A stretch of DNA of 64,000 nucleotides. Origin: Desmodus rotundus. Its lineage: Eukaryota; Chordata; Mammalia; Chiroptera; Phyllostomidae. Shown piece after piece: positions 11,849-22,652 of this stretch (position 1 is the first letter of the stretch; every line of letters begins with the position of its first letter). Position numbers and translations under genes: made by a program. Below the pieces are notes generated by a model that worked only from the letters and a program-made list of their open reading frames with translations, searched no databases and was not told the origin of the DNA. The stretch covers positions 74,112,097 to 74,176,096 of the forward strand of contig NC_071392.1 in the NCBI RefSeq assembly GCF_022682495.2, read 5' to 3'.

Positions 11849-12047
11849 TAAAGAAAAAGAAAAAAGTAACATAAAAAAGGTAGGACAAACAGAAAACCCA
11901 TGAAAGGATGGTAGAAATTAATGCAAATGTATCACTAACTACAATAATAAATGTAAGTAGGCTAAGTATCCAGTGGAAGAAATACATTTTCCAAGTGAAT
12001 AAAAAAGCAAACAAAATCCTCTTATATTCTCTTTTAAAAAATACAAA

Positions 12048-12121
12048 GATTTGGCTGGGGGTGGGGAAGTGGTGGGGAGAAAATGCAGACAACTGTAATT
12101 GAACAACAATAAAGAAATTTA
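12048..12121 (+). mobile_element. very short L1 3' end insertion with perfect target duplication
   Basis: Only the last ~74 bases of an L1 3' UTR are present ('gagaaaatgcagacaactgt', 'aacaacaataaag'). Perfect 16-bp copies of 'ttttaaaaaatacaaa' flank it at 12032-12047 and 12122-12137. The perfect duplication implies a recent, extremely 5'-truncated insertion. Confidence 0.85.
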
Positions 12122-12449
12122 TTTTAAAAAATACAAATATATTTACAAAAGAAATGATCGGTACCCTTCATAAACCAGAAGAACATGAAAGAAAACATAT
12201 GACAAGTAAATGCAATGTGTGGTCTTGAATGGGATCCTGGACCAGAAAATTTTTTTCTCCTTTCCCCCTTGGGTGTGAGACAAATGGTGATATTTCATTA
12301 AAGTCCATAATGAGGTAATTTCCTGATAGCGATTCTGCCATACCATGAGAAGCACATGCCCTGCCTAGTCTGCTGATTGAAGGGGGCAAGAGGTGTGTAG
12401 AGTACAGAGACACAGCATGGCAGATTCATTAGAAAAGACAAGCAGGTTT

Positions 12450-12840
12450 TCAATAAATCAGGCTGGGACAGTTCAATATTTGAAAGAAAAAATTAAATTG
12501 TACCACTATATCACACCATATGTTAGAATCAATTCCAAATATTTAAAGATCTAAATGTAATAAAAAAAACATAGAACCTTAAAAAATAAAGGAGAATATA
12601 TTTATGACCACAGAGTAGAGAAGTATTTCTTAAACAAGACATAAAAACCACAAACTTTAACATTAAAGAACTTATGTTCATCAAAAGACCCCATGAAAGA
12701 GTGAAAAGACAAGCCATAGAGTAGGAGAAAATATTTGCACCGTGTGTAACCACCAAAGGACTAGTATCCAGAATATATAAAGAACTATGATTGTCACAAA
12801 AAATAGCAAAGTTAAGAAAGAGATTCCAACTAGCAAAATA
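12450..12840 (+). mobile_element. old L1 ORF2 C-terminal fragment
   Basis: ORF2-type blocks are recognisable: 'catcaaaagaccccatgaaag', 'gacaagccatagagtagga', 'ggactagtatccagaatata'. Frames are destroyed. Confidence 0.75.
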
Positions 12841-13084
12841 GAGAATAATAATAGCTTTTGTTTTTATTTACAACTGTGGTGTTGCTGAGCTCAGTGATCC
12901 TTAGAGATCATCATCCTATCTATTTAATCCCCTATTTCAAAGGTGAAGTCACGAAGACCCAGAGAGCCAAGGGCTAGGTGTGTAGCATGTCCGGTGCCTT
13001 ACACCATCTTGTTTCCTCTTCTGATTCTCTGCAGTCCCAACATTGGCTGAATGTTGGACTTTACATGTGGTCTCATCTTTCTGG

Positions 13085-13965
13085 TAACTAAAGTTTCCTT
13101 ACTTCATGAACAAATAAACAGTTCCATTTTTAATTTTTTGAGAAAATTTCATACTGTTTTCCACATTGGCTGCACCAGTCTATATTCCTACCAACAGTGC
13201 ACTAGAGTTCCCTTTTCTCCACATCCTTGCCAGAACTTGTTTGTTGATTTATTAATGATGGCCATTCTGACATATGTGAGGTGATCTCTCATTGTGGTTT
13301 TAATTTGCATCTCTCTGATGGCTAGTGATGTTGTCATTTTTTCATGTCCATCAGCCATCCGTATGTCCTCCCTGGAGAAGTGTCTATTCAGGTCCTTTGC
13401 CCATTTTTGAATTGGATTGTTGGTCTTCCTGGTGTTGAGTCATACAAGTTCTTTATATATTTTGGAGATTAAACCCTTGTCCGATGTATCATTGGCACAT
13501 ATGTTCTCCCATACTGTAGGGTCCCTTTCATTTTGCTGCTGGTTTTCTTAGCCACACAGAAGCTTTTTAATTTGATATAGCCCCATTTGTTTATTTTTTC
13601 CTTTATTTCCCTTGCCCTAGGAGATATATCAGCAAAAATATTACTACATGGGATATCTGAAATTGTACTGCCTATGTTTTCTGCTAGGACTTTCATGGTA
13701 TCATAAATTATATTTAAGTCTTTTATTCATTTTGAGTTTATTCTGGTATATGATATCATATACCTACTTACCAGAGTAAGTAGGTGGTCTCATTTCTTTT
13801 TTTGCATGTGCCAGTCTAGTTCTCCCAGCACCATTTATTGAAGATGTTTTTATTCCACTGTATGCTCATGCCCCCTTTGTCAAATATTAATTGACCATAG
13901 AGACATGGGTTTATTTCTGGACTCTCTATTCTGTTCCATTGATCTATGTGTCTGTTCTTATGACA
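13085..13965 (-). mobile_element. inverted 5' segment of a twin-primed L1
   Basis: Antisense L1 ORF2 sequence: 'ttttccacattggctgcacc' at the left, through 'cctttgcccatttttgaattg' and 'ttctgttccattgatctatg' at the right. It is joined head-to-head to the plus-strand remainder of the same element at about 13965. The element coordinate at the left end (just before 'aatggaactg') is where the plus-strand part resumes, as expected for twin priming. No open frame survives. Confidence 0.9.
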
Positions 13966-14299
13966 GAAATGGAACTGCCTTTTCACCCAGCAATTCCATT
14001 GCTGGGAAAATACCCTAAGAATACCAAAACACCAATTCAAAAGAACTTATGCACTGCTGTGTTCATAGGAGCACTATTTACAATAGCCAAGTGTTGGAAA
14101 TAGCCATAGTGCCCATCAGTAGGTGAATGGATTAAAAAAACTGGTACATTTACACAATGGCATACTACACAGCAGAAAGAAAGAGGGAATCCCCACATTT
14201 TGCAACAGCGTATTTGGAACTAGACACTATTATGCTAAATGAAATAAGCTAGGATGTGAAAGACAAATACGCTATGATCTCACTCATAAGAAAAATCTA
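13966..14299 (+). mobile_element. direct 3' segment of the twin-primed L1, part 1
   Basis: It begins 'aatggaactgccttttcacc' and continues through the ORF2 C-terminal end ('caatagccaagtgttggaa', 'ggtacatttacacaatgg') to 'gatctcactcataag', where a HAL1 interrupts it. It resumes at 16912. Confidence 0.9.
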
Positions 14300-14702
14300 G
14301 GCTTCTAGTCAAGATGGTGGTGTAGGTAAACACGGCTCACCTCCTCACATAACAACATCAAAATTACAACTAAAATATAGAACAATCATCACTCAGAACC
14401 ATCAGAAATCAGGTTGAATGAAAGTCTGACAAGTACAGAATTAGAGAAACGACATCCATCCAGACTGGTAGCAGGTGTAGAGACATGTAATGGGCTGGTC
14501 ACACATGCACATGTGGTGGATAAAAATTTGGGAGGGATATCTTGAGAGTGAGGAGTCCCAGCCCCACACCAGGTCCCCCAGCCCAGGGTTCTAAAGCCGA
14601 AAGGATAACACCCCCTAATTTCTAGCTGTAAAATCCAGCATAGATTGAGTCAGTGGAAGAAACTACTAAAGTCCCAAGCAGTTACTCTTAAAGAACCCAC
14701 AC

Positions 14703-15350
14703 ATGGACTTACTCAGACTCACTCTCTCTGAGCTCCAGCAACAGAGTAGCAGCTTGAAAGGCAAAGTGGCATACAGGGAGGAACTGAAGTGTCTGCCATC
14801 AAAGCAGAAGCTTAGGAAAGCTTTCTCCCAAACAGAAAGTCAGGCAGAGGCCATTGTCCCTTTTCTAAACCCTCCCCCAACAGATCCACAGGGCCAGCAG
14901 GTGGGTATCATATCTGAGACCCCAGCAACCTGGCTAACACTGTTTGTCCCACCATGGAGATCCCCTGAAGTTCCATTCCACCCAACTTATGGGTCCACCC
15001 AAGCTGTTAATAGGGACTTTTCCATGAATGGCTGGTCTTGGCTCATATTTCACAACTTCCTAAATCCTATCAAACAAGCAACGGCTTGCCTCAGTGAGTC
15101 CCTGGCCCCCATACCACTTGCTAAGTGGCCCCAGGCCTGGCTGGCACTAGCAGCAGCCATCCTAGAGTCACATCTTGGCTTCATCTGGGAACTTCCAACA
15201 CCAGCACAAATGGCAGCCATCAGATTGCTTTATAGGTCATGTAGGGTGGCATTGGGCAGTACACAGGTGGGGGCTGACCTTGGCCTATACCACTTGGGAA
15301 GCCCCAGAGCTACACATCAGAGAACCACCACCCTGTCCCTGCACAGCTGA
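14703..15350 (+). other. 215-codon open frame in the HAL1 5' region
   Basis: This is the longest ATG-to-stop frame in the window. It lies in the leader of HAL1 copy 1, on the same strand as ORF1 and ~300 bases upstream of it. The product would be rich in Ser, Leu, Pro and Ala with no motif, signal peptide or membrane segment that I recognise. The second HAL1 copy has a leader ~650 bases shorter and lacks the counterpart. L1 leaders are GC-richer and poor in stop codons, so chance is the default explanation. Confidence 0.3.
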
Positions 15351-15643
15351 TTCTCCACAAAGGGCAGAAGTTGGTAGTCAGTGGTCAGAGCCAGCCCTTG
15401 TAGCTGCCTGGTCTGGGTAAATAACCTCCCATTGACATGCCAATAGCAACCAAGGCTCAACTACAAGAGGAAGGTGTACTCAGCACACACAGAGGGTGCA
15501 GCTCAAGTACCCCACTTGGGTGATAGGGTACACTGTGCCACTGGATCCTACAGGACATCTGCTACATTAGGCCACGCTACCAAGACAGGGAGTCATAGCA
15601 GCTCTACCTAATACTTAGAAACAAACACAGTCAAGCTGTTAAA

Positions 15644-16603
15644 ATGAGGAGACAAAGAAACATGGCCGAAGTGAAAGAACAGATCAAAACTCCTGAAAAA
15701 GAACTAAACAAAATGAAGATAAGCAATCTATCAGATGCAGAGTTCAAAACACTGGTTATAAGGATGCTCAAGGAACATAGTGAGGACCTCAACAGCATAA
15801 AAAAAAAAAAAAAAAAACCCAGCCAGAAAAGAAGGATACACTAATTGAAGTAAAGGACAATTTACAGGGAAAGAACAGTAGAGTAGATGCAGTTAACAAT
15901 CAATCAATGATTTGAAACATAAGGAAGCAAAACACAACCAATAAGAACAACAAGAAGAGAAAAGAATCCAAAAAAAAAAAAAAAAAAACCAAGTATAGTG
16001 TAAGCAGCCTCTAGGACAACTTCAAGCATTCTCAGCACAGGGGTGCCAGGAGAAGAGAAAGAGCAAGAAACTGGAAATCTATTTGAAAAAAATAATGAAA
16101 GAAAATTTCCATAATTTGGTGAAGGAAATAGATATGCAAGTCCAGTAAGCAAAGAGAGTCCCAAGCAAGATGGATGCAGAGAGGCCCACTCCAAGACACA
16201 TCATAATTAAAATGCCAAAGGTTAAAGATAAAGAGAGAATCTTAAAAACAGCAAGAGAGAAGCATGTAGTTATCTACAAGGGAGTTCCCATAAGACTGTC
16301 AGCTGATTTCTCAAAAGAAACTTTGCAGGCTAGAAGGGATTGACAAGAAATGTTCAAAGTCATGAAAAGGAGGGACCTATAGCCAAGACAGCTCTACCTA
16401 GCCAAGATATCATTTAGAATGAAAGTGGGGATGAAGAGTTTCCAAACAAGAAAAAACAAAAGGAGCTCCTCATCACCAAACAACTATTATATTAAATGTT
16501 AAAGGGACTTATTTAAGAAAAAGAAGGATCAAAACTATGAACAATAAAATGGCAATAAATACATACCTAGCAACAACTGAATCTAAAAAACAAACTAAGC
16601 AAA
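15644..16603 (+). pseudogene. L1 ORF1-type RNA-binding protein gene, broken (HAL1 copy 1)
   Basis: ORF1 proteins of L1 are cytoplasmic trimeric RNA chaperones with an N-terminal coiled coil, an RRM-like domain and a basic C-terminal domain. The start (15644) gives an N-terminus with 'EQIKTPEKELNK' and 'DAEFKTLVIRMLKE', typical of mammalian ORF1. The frame is lost in an A-run at 15801-15817 and stops by 15844. Later blocks, in shifted frames, correspond to the coiled coil (about 15850-16000), the 'IGVPEGEE'-like hinge region (about 16045), and the RRM and C-terminal domain ('ctgatttctcaaaagaaact' near 16300). A second A-run at 15970-15988 adds another slip. Confidence 0.75.
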
Positions 16604-16911
16604 CAAGAAAAGCAGAGACAAAATCGTGGATATGGAGAGCATTTTGATGGTCGCCAGATGGGTGGTGGTTATGGAGGAATGGGTGAAGATGTGAGGGGAT
16701 AAAGAAGTACAAATAGGTAGTTACAGAACAGCCATGGGGATGTAAAGCACTGTATAGGAAATGGAGTAGCCAAAGAACTTACATGTATCACACATGGACA
16801 TGAACAATGGTGTGGGGTTTGTCTGAGGGAATGGGTTGTGCTGTGAGGAGGTGGGTAAGAAGGAAAAATTGGGACAACTGTAATAGCATCATCAATAAAA
16901 AAAAAAAAATT

Positions 16912-17205
16912 TAAGAGGAACCTAATGAACCAAATAAAATATTGAGCAAAACAGAACCAGAAAAATGGAATTATGGAACAGACTGACAGCTGCCAGAGAT
17001 GAGGGGGTAGGACAGTAGTAGAAAGAAGGGAAAAGGACTAGTAAAAGAACATGTATGAATGACCCATGGACATGAACAACGGGAAATGACTGTGGGAGCA
17101 GGGGTGGGCTGGGTGGAGGAGGGCAAAGGGGAAAAATTGAGACAATTGTAATAGCATAAATAAGAATGAATGAATGAATAAATAAGTAAATAAATAAAGA
17201 AATAT
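16912..17205 (+). mobile_element. direct 3' segment of the twin-primed L1, part 2
   Basis: It resumes the L1 after the HAL1: 'aagaggaacctaatgaacc', then 'acagaaccagaaaaatgg', then 'catggacatgaacaacggg', then 'gagacaattgtaatagcat' and a tail of repeated 'aataaataa'. Its 3' end resembles the HAL1 3' ends, which suggests the HAL1 copies arose from this L1 lineage. Confidence 0.85.
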
Positions 17206-18103
17206 TTTTTAAAAGAATCCCCCCCAAAAAAGAACAGATGAGCATGCTTGATGATAACAGAGTCTGGTCAGTAGCAACATCCACTTAGTATATTCTAAAA
17301 TATTTTGCCACATAAAGCCAAAGAAATTCCCCCTAAATTCCAGCCACAGGCATTTGTCCCAAATTCCCTTTAGATTCTCAAGGAAAACTTGTTTCATGTC
17401 ACACTATTTTTTCTCTCCTCTTTGTGGGCCAGATTCAACTTGTCACTACTTGACTATTGAACACTCTTTGCAAATTAAAGAGAAAGTCACCTTAGGCAAC
17501 TCTCAAATATAGGCTTATTAGAGACTTGATGATACTGCAAATCATTAAAGAGCTTAGGTTCTGTGCCACTACCCTCACTGATCAAATAGAGGGCATTGCT
17601 TTTGAAGTCAGCTAGGATCTCTGGGACTGAAAAAAGGCTTTCTGCCTTCAGCTTCTGAAGTTTATCACATTACCAATGTTTGAGCTTCTGGATTCTGCTG
17701 ACTATTTTAATCACCTTGAAGTACAATAATATTATGAATGCTGTTAGAAATGATTTATCCTTCTTTGTATAACTGCTTCCCTCTGCTTGATTCATTTGTT
17801 TTATTTAAAATTTTGCAATTACAAGTTTTCTTCTCATAATCCTTCTCTTTCTGGCTGTTCAAGTAAAGGTCATGCTATCCTCTTTCTTTTATGATAATCT
17901 ATTGCTATGGAAATAGAGTTTTCAAAAAGGAATTAAGTGACCCAGAAGTAAGAAAAAAAGTATTTTCTAAGAGAAAATTTGTATTCAAATATAATTCCTT
18001 TAAACTAAGTTGTCATAAAAACATCGTGCAATTATTAATTGAATATTATGTATCTAGCAAGGTGTTAGTTTCTAAGTGATACAGAGAAACATAAAGTCCA
18101 TAC
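17206..18103. other. unassigned DNA between the two HAL1 regions
   Basis: I recognise no repeat or gene. It begins with a C8 run ('aatccccccccaaaaaa') next to the L1 tail. The rest is AT-rich without clear structure. Confidence 0.3.
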
Positions 18104-18116
18104 AATTGTGCTCCAG

Positions 18117-20061
18117 ACTTCTGGCCAAGATGGAAGTGGAGGTAGATACACTTTGCCTCTTCCCACAACCAAAGGAAGGACAAAAACAAATTTAAAAACA
18201 AAAAACAACCAGAACTGCCAGAAAATTGAACTGTATGGAAGTATGACAATCAAGGAGTTCAAGAGGTAACATTCATTCAGACTGGTAGGAAGGGCAGAGA
18301 CAGGTAGCCAGAGTGGAGAGGATGCATGGCAAGGTTATAGCTGCAGAAAGGTGATAGCTGGAGGACCTGGGCAGGTGAGGCAGTGGCTGGGGGAGCAGGT
18401 GGTCCAACAATTGCATGCAGACAAGCCAGGAGGAACAACCAGGGAGCGAGACAGACCATGCAACCCAGGGTTGCAGCATGGGAAAAGAAAGCCTCAAAAC
18501 CTCTGTCTGTAAAAACCTGTGGGGGTTACAGTGGAGGGAGAAACTCCCAGTCTCACAGGAAAGTTTGTTGGAGAGACCCACAGGGTCCTAAAATGCACAC
18601 AAGCCCACCCACCCAGAAATGAGCACCAGAAGGTCCCAATTTGCTTGTGGGTAGCAGAAGAAGTGACTGAAAGCCAGTGGAGAGCTGAGCAATTGGCATT
18701 GTTCTCTCTCTGACCCCTCCCCCACATACAGTGCCACAACACAGCAATGCGGGTTGTCCCACCCTGGTGAATACATAAGGCTCTGCCCCTCACTACGTAA
18801 CATCTGTGCCCAGACAAAGAAACCATATGGCCCAAATGAAAGAACAGATCAAAACTCCAGAAAAAGAACTAAGTGAGGAAGAGATAGCCAATCTATCTGG
18901 TACAGAGTTCAAAACACTGGTAATCAGGATGCTCACAAAAATGGTTGAGTATGGTTGCAAAATGGAGGAAAAAGTGAAGGCTATGCAAAGTGAAATAAAG
19001 AAAAACATACAGGGGACCAAATGAAGGGAAGGAAACCAGGGCTCAAATCAAAGATTTGGAACAGAAGGAAGAAATAAACATTCAACCAGAACACAATGAA
19101 GAAACAAGAATTCAAAAAAAACAGGAGAGGCTTTGGAACCTCCAGGACAACTTTAAACATTCCAACATCTGAATCATAGGGGTACCTGAAGGAGAAGAGA
19201 AAGAGCAAGAAATGGAAAGCTTATATGAAAAAATAATGAAGGAGAACTTCCCCAATCTGGCAAAGGAAATAGACTTCCAGGAAGTCCAGGAAGCTCAGAG
19301 AGTCCCAAAGAAGTTGACCCAAGGAAGCACACACCAAGGCACATTATAATTACATTACCCAAGATTAAAGATAAGGAAAGACTCTTAAAAGCAGCAAGAG
19401 GAAAGGAAACAGTACCTACAAAGGATGTTCCCATAAGACTACGAGTTGATTTCTCAAAAGAAACCTTGCAGGCAAGAAGGGGCTGGAAACAAGTATTCAA
19501 AGTCAAGAAAGGCAAGGACCTACATCCAAGATTACTCTATCCAGCAAAGCTATCATTTAGAATAGAAGGGCAGATAAAGTGCTTCCCAGATAAGGTCGAA
19601 TTAAAGGAGTTCATCATCACAAAGCCCTTTTTGTATGAAATGTTAAAGAACTTATCTAAGAAAAAGAAGATCAAAACTATGAACAGTAAAATGACAACAA
19701 ACTCACAACTATCAACGACTGAACCTAAAAATGAAAAAAACTAAGCAAACAACTAGAAGAGGAACAGGATCACAGAAACGGAACTCTCATGGAGGGTTAT
19801 CAGTAGGGAAGGGGAGAGGGGAGAATGGGGGAAAACACACAGAGAATAAGAAGCATAAATGGTACGTACAAAATAGACAGGGGGAGGTTAAGAATAGTAT
19901 AGGAAATGGAGAAGCAAAAAAACTTATATGTATGATCGATGGACATGAACTAAGGGGTTGGGGGGATGCTGGTGAGGGAGGAGTACAGGACAGAGGGGAA
20001 TAAAGGGGAGAAAAAGATGGGACAACTGTAATAGCATAAGCAATAAAAAATACTTTTAAAA
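18117..20061 (+). mobile_element. HAL1, copy 2, complete with target duplications
   Basis: This 1945-base element runs from the L1-type start ('cttctggccaagatgg') through a ~690-base leader and ORF1 (18806-19744) to a ~315-base 3' UTR ending 'gggacaactgtaatagcata', 'agcaataaaaa'. No ORF2 is present. A 13-bp duplication with one mismatch flanks it: 'aattgtgctccag' (18104-18116) and 'aattgtgttccag' (20062-20074). The duplications show that it inserted in this ORF2-less form rather than losing ORF2 afterwards. Confidence 0.9.
18806..19744 (+). pseudogene. L1 ORF1-type RNA-binding protein gene, broken (HAL1 copy 2)
   Basis: The first ATG gives the conserved N-terminus ('EQIKTPEKEL', 'TEFKTLVIRML'). 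The frame runs 72 codons into the coiled coil before a stop at 19022-19024, caused by a shift of one base. The coiled coil and hinge continue in the other frame. A TGA near 19171 sits where the family has an arginine codon of the CGA type, just before 'GVPEGEEKEQE'. The basic C-terminal half is open again in the first frame from 19466 to 19744, with 'PRLLYPAKLSFRIEG' typical of the family. Length (~310 codons if undamaged) fits ORF1. Few lesions suggest moderate age. Confidence 0.85.
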
Positions 20062-20074
20062 AATTGTGTTCCAG

Positions 20075-20434
20075 CTGAGGAAATAAGATACATGACATAA
20101 TGTGCAACTAATGTAGGGCTGTACATAATTCAGGTATAAAAAATTATGTTTGGGGTTATAAAAGCAGTAAAAAAATCAAAGTAGACTAATAAAGAAAGGT
20201 AGGCTTCATGTGAATAAGCCACCAGAATAGGCTTTGAAGCCAAAATCAGACATTTTACTTTCATAATTAGAAATTAGGTCTGGAAAGAAAGTGTAATGTG
20301 ATCTGCATGCTGCCCAAGGAAGGTAACGTCACTCGTTTGTTGGGTGAACATTTTCGGAAGGTCTAACTGGCATTGGGTCCGTGAGCATGAGGGTGAGGGA
20401 CAAATGAAAGTACTGAAACAATGTGCCTTGGATC
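20075..20434. other. unassigned DNA
   Basis: No repeat or gene recognised right of the HAL1 target duplication. Confidence 0.3.
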
Positions 20435-20800
20435 AGGTTCCCTAGAAGCAGAGCCTGAGACAGGGATTTGGGTTCACATGATTGATTAAGGGAGTGTTCT
20501 AAGTGGAGAGAGGAGAAGCAGAATAAGCCTGGGGAAGGAACTAAGCTAAAATGTGGTGTCAGCAGGAATCTGGCTGCAGCATGATTCCTTAGTGAGCCCC
20601 AAAAGCATGAACATTGCCCACAGAACTGGTCTTGCCTTCAGGCAATGGGAAATACCTTTGGTCCTCCTGGTCAGGCAGCAATTGGCTGCCCCCAGGGGAA
20701 GCGGATGAGTAATTTTCCAAAGGAATTGGCCTCACTGAGTAAAGGGCCATTCTTCAGACAAGCAAGCAGGCGTGAGCTATTAGTAGCTGATGCTCACAGC
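20435..20800 (-). mobile_element. LTR-like repeat, antisense, class uncertain
   Basis: The left end 'ggttccctagaagcagagcc' is the reverse of a common LTR 3' end pattern ('ggctctgcttctagggaac'). The interior is not assignable by eye. Confidence 0.35.
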
Positions 20801-21200
20801 AGTGGAGGGATGAGTGTCCTGGCTTGTTAAAGGGGACCTCAGTGAGACACCAGCAGTATAAACAATGTCTTCCAATTATTGAGAAATTAATTTTACACTT
20901 AGAATCCTCTACCTAGACGTCAAGCCCCTCTCTGAAAGAATTGCTTGAGAACAAAATTGTGGCAACAAGATAAAGAAGTTCAAGAAAGAGAATATAAGAA
21001 AAAATGATAAAGAAATATGTGAAATTTCTAATTAATTCTAATCATTGCTAATGCAGAAGGCAAGTGAAAATTGGAAGTAGAATTCCAGATGATTACCACA
21101 TGGCAAAGGTGCAGAAAAATCAAAGTATTCTACAGTGAGTAGCAGTGTATGTGGAGAGGAAGAAATAAATACAGAGTAACAGCACTCTCCAGAACATCGT
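20801..21200. other. unassigned, possibly old L1/HAL1
   Basis: A-rich text near 20880-21000 ('agaatcctctacctagac...aaagaagttcaagaaagag') loosely resembles HAL1 ORF1 sequence. The assignment is weak. Confidence 0.25.
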
Positions 21201-21602
21201 TATAGGCTGACTCGTGTGCCTGCAAAATTCATATGTTGAAGGCTTATAACCTTCAGTACCTCAAAATGGAACTGTCTTTGGAGATAAAGAGATTGCTTAA
21301 GTTAAAATGAGGCTGTTAGGGTGAGTCCTCATTCAATGTGACTGGTGTACTTGTAAAGAGGACATGTGGACACAGGAGTAATACCAAGGATGCGTGCACA
21401 GAGAGAAGACTGTGTGAGGCCACAGCAAGAAGACAGCCACCTGCAAGCCGAGGAGAGAAATCAAAACCCTCAGGAGAAAACAAATTTAGCAACACCCTGA
21501 TCTTGGACTTCCAACCTCCAGAACTGTGAGAAAATATATTTCTGTTGTTTAAGCCACCCAGTCTGTGGCGTTCTGTTATGGCAGCCCTAGGAAACTAACA
21601 CA
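21201..21602 (+). mobile_element. MaLR-type LTR (MST/MLT1 group)
   Basis: Nearly complete solo LTR: 'gcaaaattcatatgttgaa' at the left, 'cacagcaagaagacagcc' in the middle, 'gatcttggacttccaacctc' and 'ctgttgtttaagccacccag' near the polyadenylation region, and 'ggaaactaacaca' at the end. No internal region is attached. Confidence 0.85.
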
Positions 21603-21607
21603 ATGGT

Positions 21608-21785
21608 ACTCACTGATTACACGTAGCAATTTAAATTTACATTGATTAAAATGAAATAAACTAGAACTTCAGCTCCTCAGTCACACTAGCCACATTTCAA
21701 GCACTTAACAGTCACACGTAGCTCAGGGCTCCTCCACTGCACAGTGTTAGAAATATAGGACATTTCCATCATCACAGAATTGCTA
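21608..21785 (-). mobile_element. hAT-Charlie non-autonomous element, copy 2, antisense
   Basis: Reverse of the family at 4570: AT-rich centre, then 'agccacatttcaagcactta', then 'cagtcacacgtagctc', then a 'cagtgttagaaata' end. It abuts the LTR at 21602. Confidence 0.6.
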
Positions 21786-22053
21786 CTGGCAAGTGCTGCT
21801 CTAGAGGCTGGAGTCAAATTTTAAGTTTAGATATATGAAATAAAAACTTAAAAGATAAAGATTAGGAAAAGAGAAATAAAAATGAAATAAAGAAAATGTA
21901 ATATATCAACAAAAGACCCAAAAGAAAAACACCAAGATATAATAATAAATATAAAATAAAGTAGTAGAAATATAGGATACCATATTGATAATAACAATAA
22001 ATACAAATATATTAAACTCTCCCTTTAAAAGAAACAGATTTACACACTGGGTA

Positions 22054-22130
22054 GAGGAAGGAGGAAGGGAAAGAAGGAAGGAGGAAGGAAAGAAGGGAAG
22101 GAGGAAGGGAGTGAAAAAGAGAAGGAAAAA
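22054..22130 (+). repeat. GA-rich simple repeat (GGAA/GGAAA units)
   Basis: A continuous purine stretch is built from 'ggaagg' and 'gaaagaa' units on the plus strand, inside the old L1. Confidence 0.85.
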
Positions 22131-22443
22131 ATATGAAGTAAAATTAAAAATAGAGGTACAAAAATATACAACTGCTAACAAAATGAAAATGTAGCAAATG
22201 TAACAGTATTAATGTTAAAATAGGGTTCAAGATTAAAAACAGTAAATTGAACAAAAAATATTTTATACTAAAAATGGTGCAATCGATCACAAACCCTGAT
22301 AACTCCTCTAAACATAAGGTAAAACAGACAAATATACAAAGGGCTGCATTCAGAATGGAAATGGCATAGTCACAAATGGAAAAAACACTCTTGGATCAGA
22401 TGTGACATATATTAGATCACAGGTAAAATTTTAATAAATACCT

Positions 22444-22652
22444 GCCCTGGTTGGTGTGGCTCAGTGGATTGAGTGCCAGCCTACAAACCAAGCTGTTGCC
22501 AGTTTCATTCCCAGTCAGGGCACCTGCCTGGGTTGCAGGCCAGGCCCCTGGTTGGGGGCATGTGAGAGGCAACCACACATTGATGTCTCTCTCTCTCTTT
22601 CTCCCTCCTTTCTCCTCTCTCTTGAAATAAATAAATAAAATCTTTAAAGAAT
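22444..22652 (+). mobile_element. VES SINE, sense, full length
   Basis: The head 'gccctggttggtgtggctca' and A box are followed by the B-box-like 'gccagtttcattccc', the 'gtgagaggcaaccacacattg' body, CT-rich 'tctctctctctttctccctc' and a tail of 'aaataaataaataaaat'. Flanks share 'aattttaataaat' and 'aatttttgtaataaat'. Confidence 0.95.

Larger units (their letters stand above)
10380..12047 (+). mobile_element. old L1/HAL1 ORF1-region element, interrupted
   Basis: Blocks in L1/HAL1 ORF1 order are visible: an A-rich ORF1 region near 10400-10860, then 'cattcagtaaggaaaattcta' and 'gaccccagatggaagattcaa' near 11250, then 'aatgtaagtaggctaagtatcc' near 11950. Three later insertions break it: a VES at 10912, a small hAT at 11643 and an L1 end at 12048. 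No frame is intact. Confidence 0.6.
14300..16911 (+). mobile_element. HAL1 (ORF1-only L1 derivative), copy 1
   Basis: The ~2.6 kb element starts with L1 leader text ('tagtcaagatggtggtgtag') and runs through a long 5' region to a broken ORF1 at about 15644-16603. It then passes straight into a 3' UTR ending 'gggacaactgtaatagcatc' with poly(A). No ORF2 lies between ORF1 and the 3' UTR. The insertion is inside the twin-primed L1. A 13-bp duplication, 'taagaaaaatcta' on the left (14287-14299) and 'taagaggaaccta' on the right (16912-16924), differs only by three transitions. It was probably mobilised in trans by L1 ORF2 protein. Confidence 0.85.

Noticed and set aside
16922..17284. 120-codon minus-strand frame rich in hydrophobic residues
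   Set aside because: Complement of the G-rich L1 3' UTR and its A-rich tail. Apparent membrane-like segments are a by-product of base composition.
22054..22130. CRISPR-like or satellite array
   Set aside because: Only a low-complexity purine tract. No spaced repeats, and the genome is mammalian.
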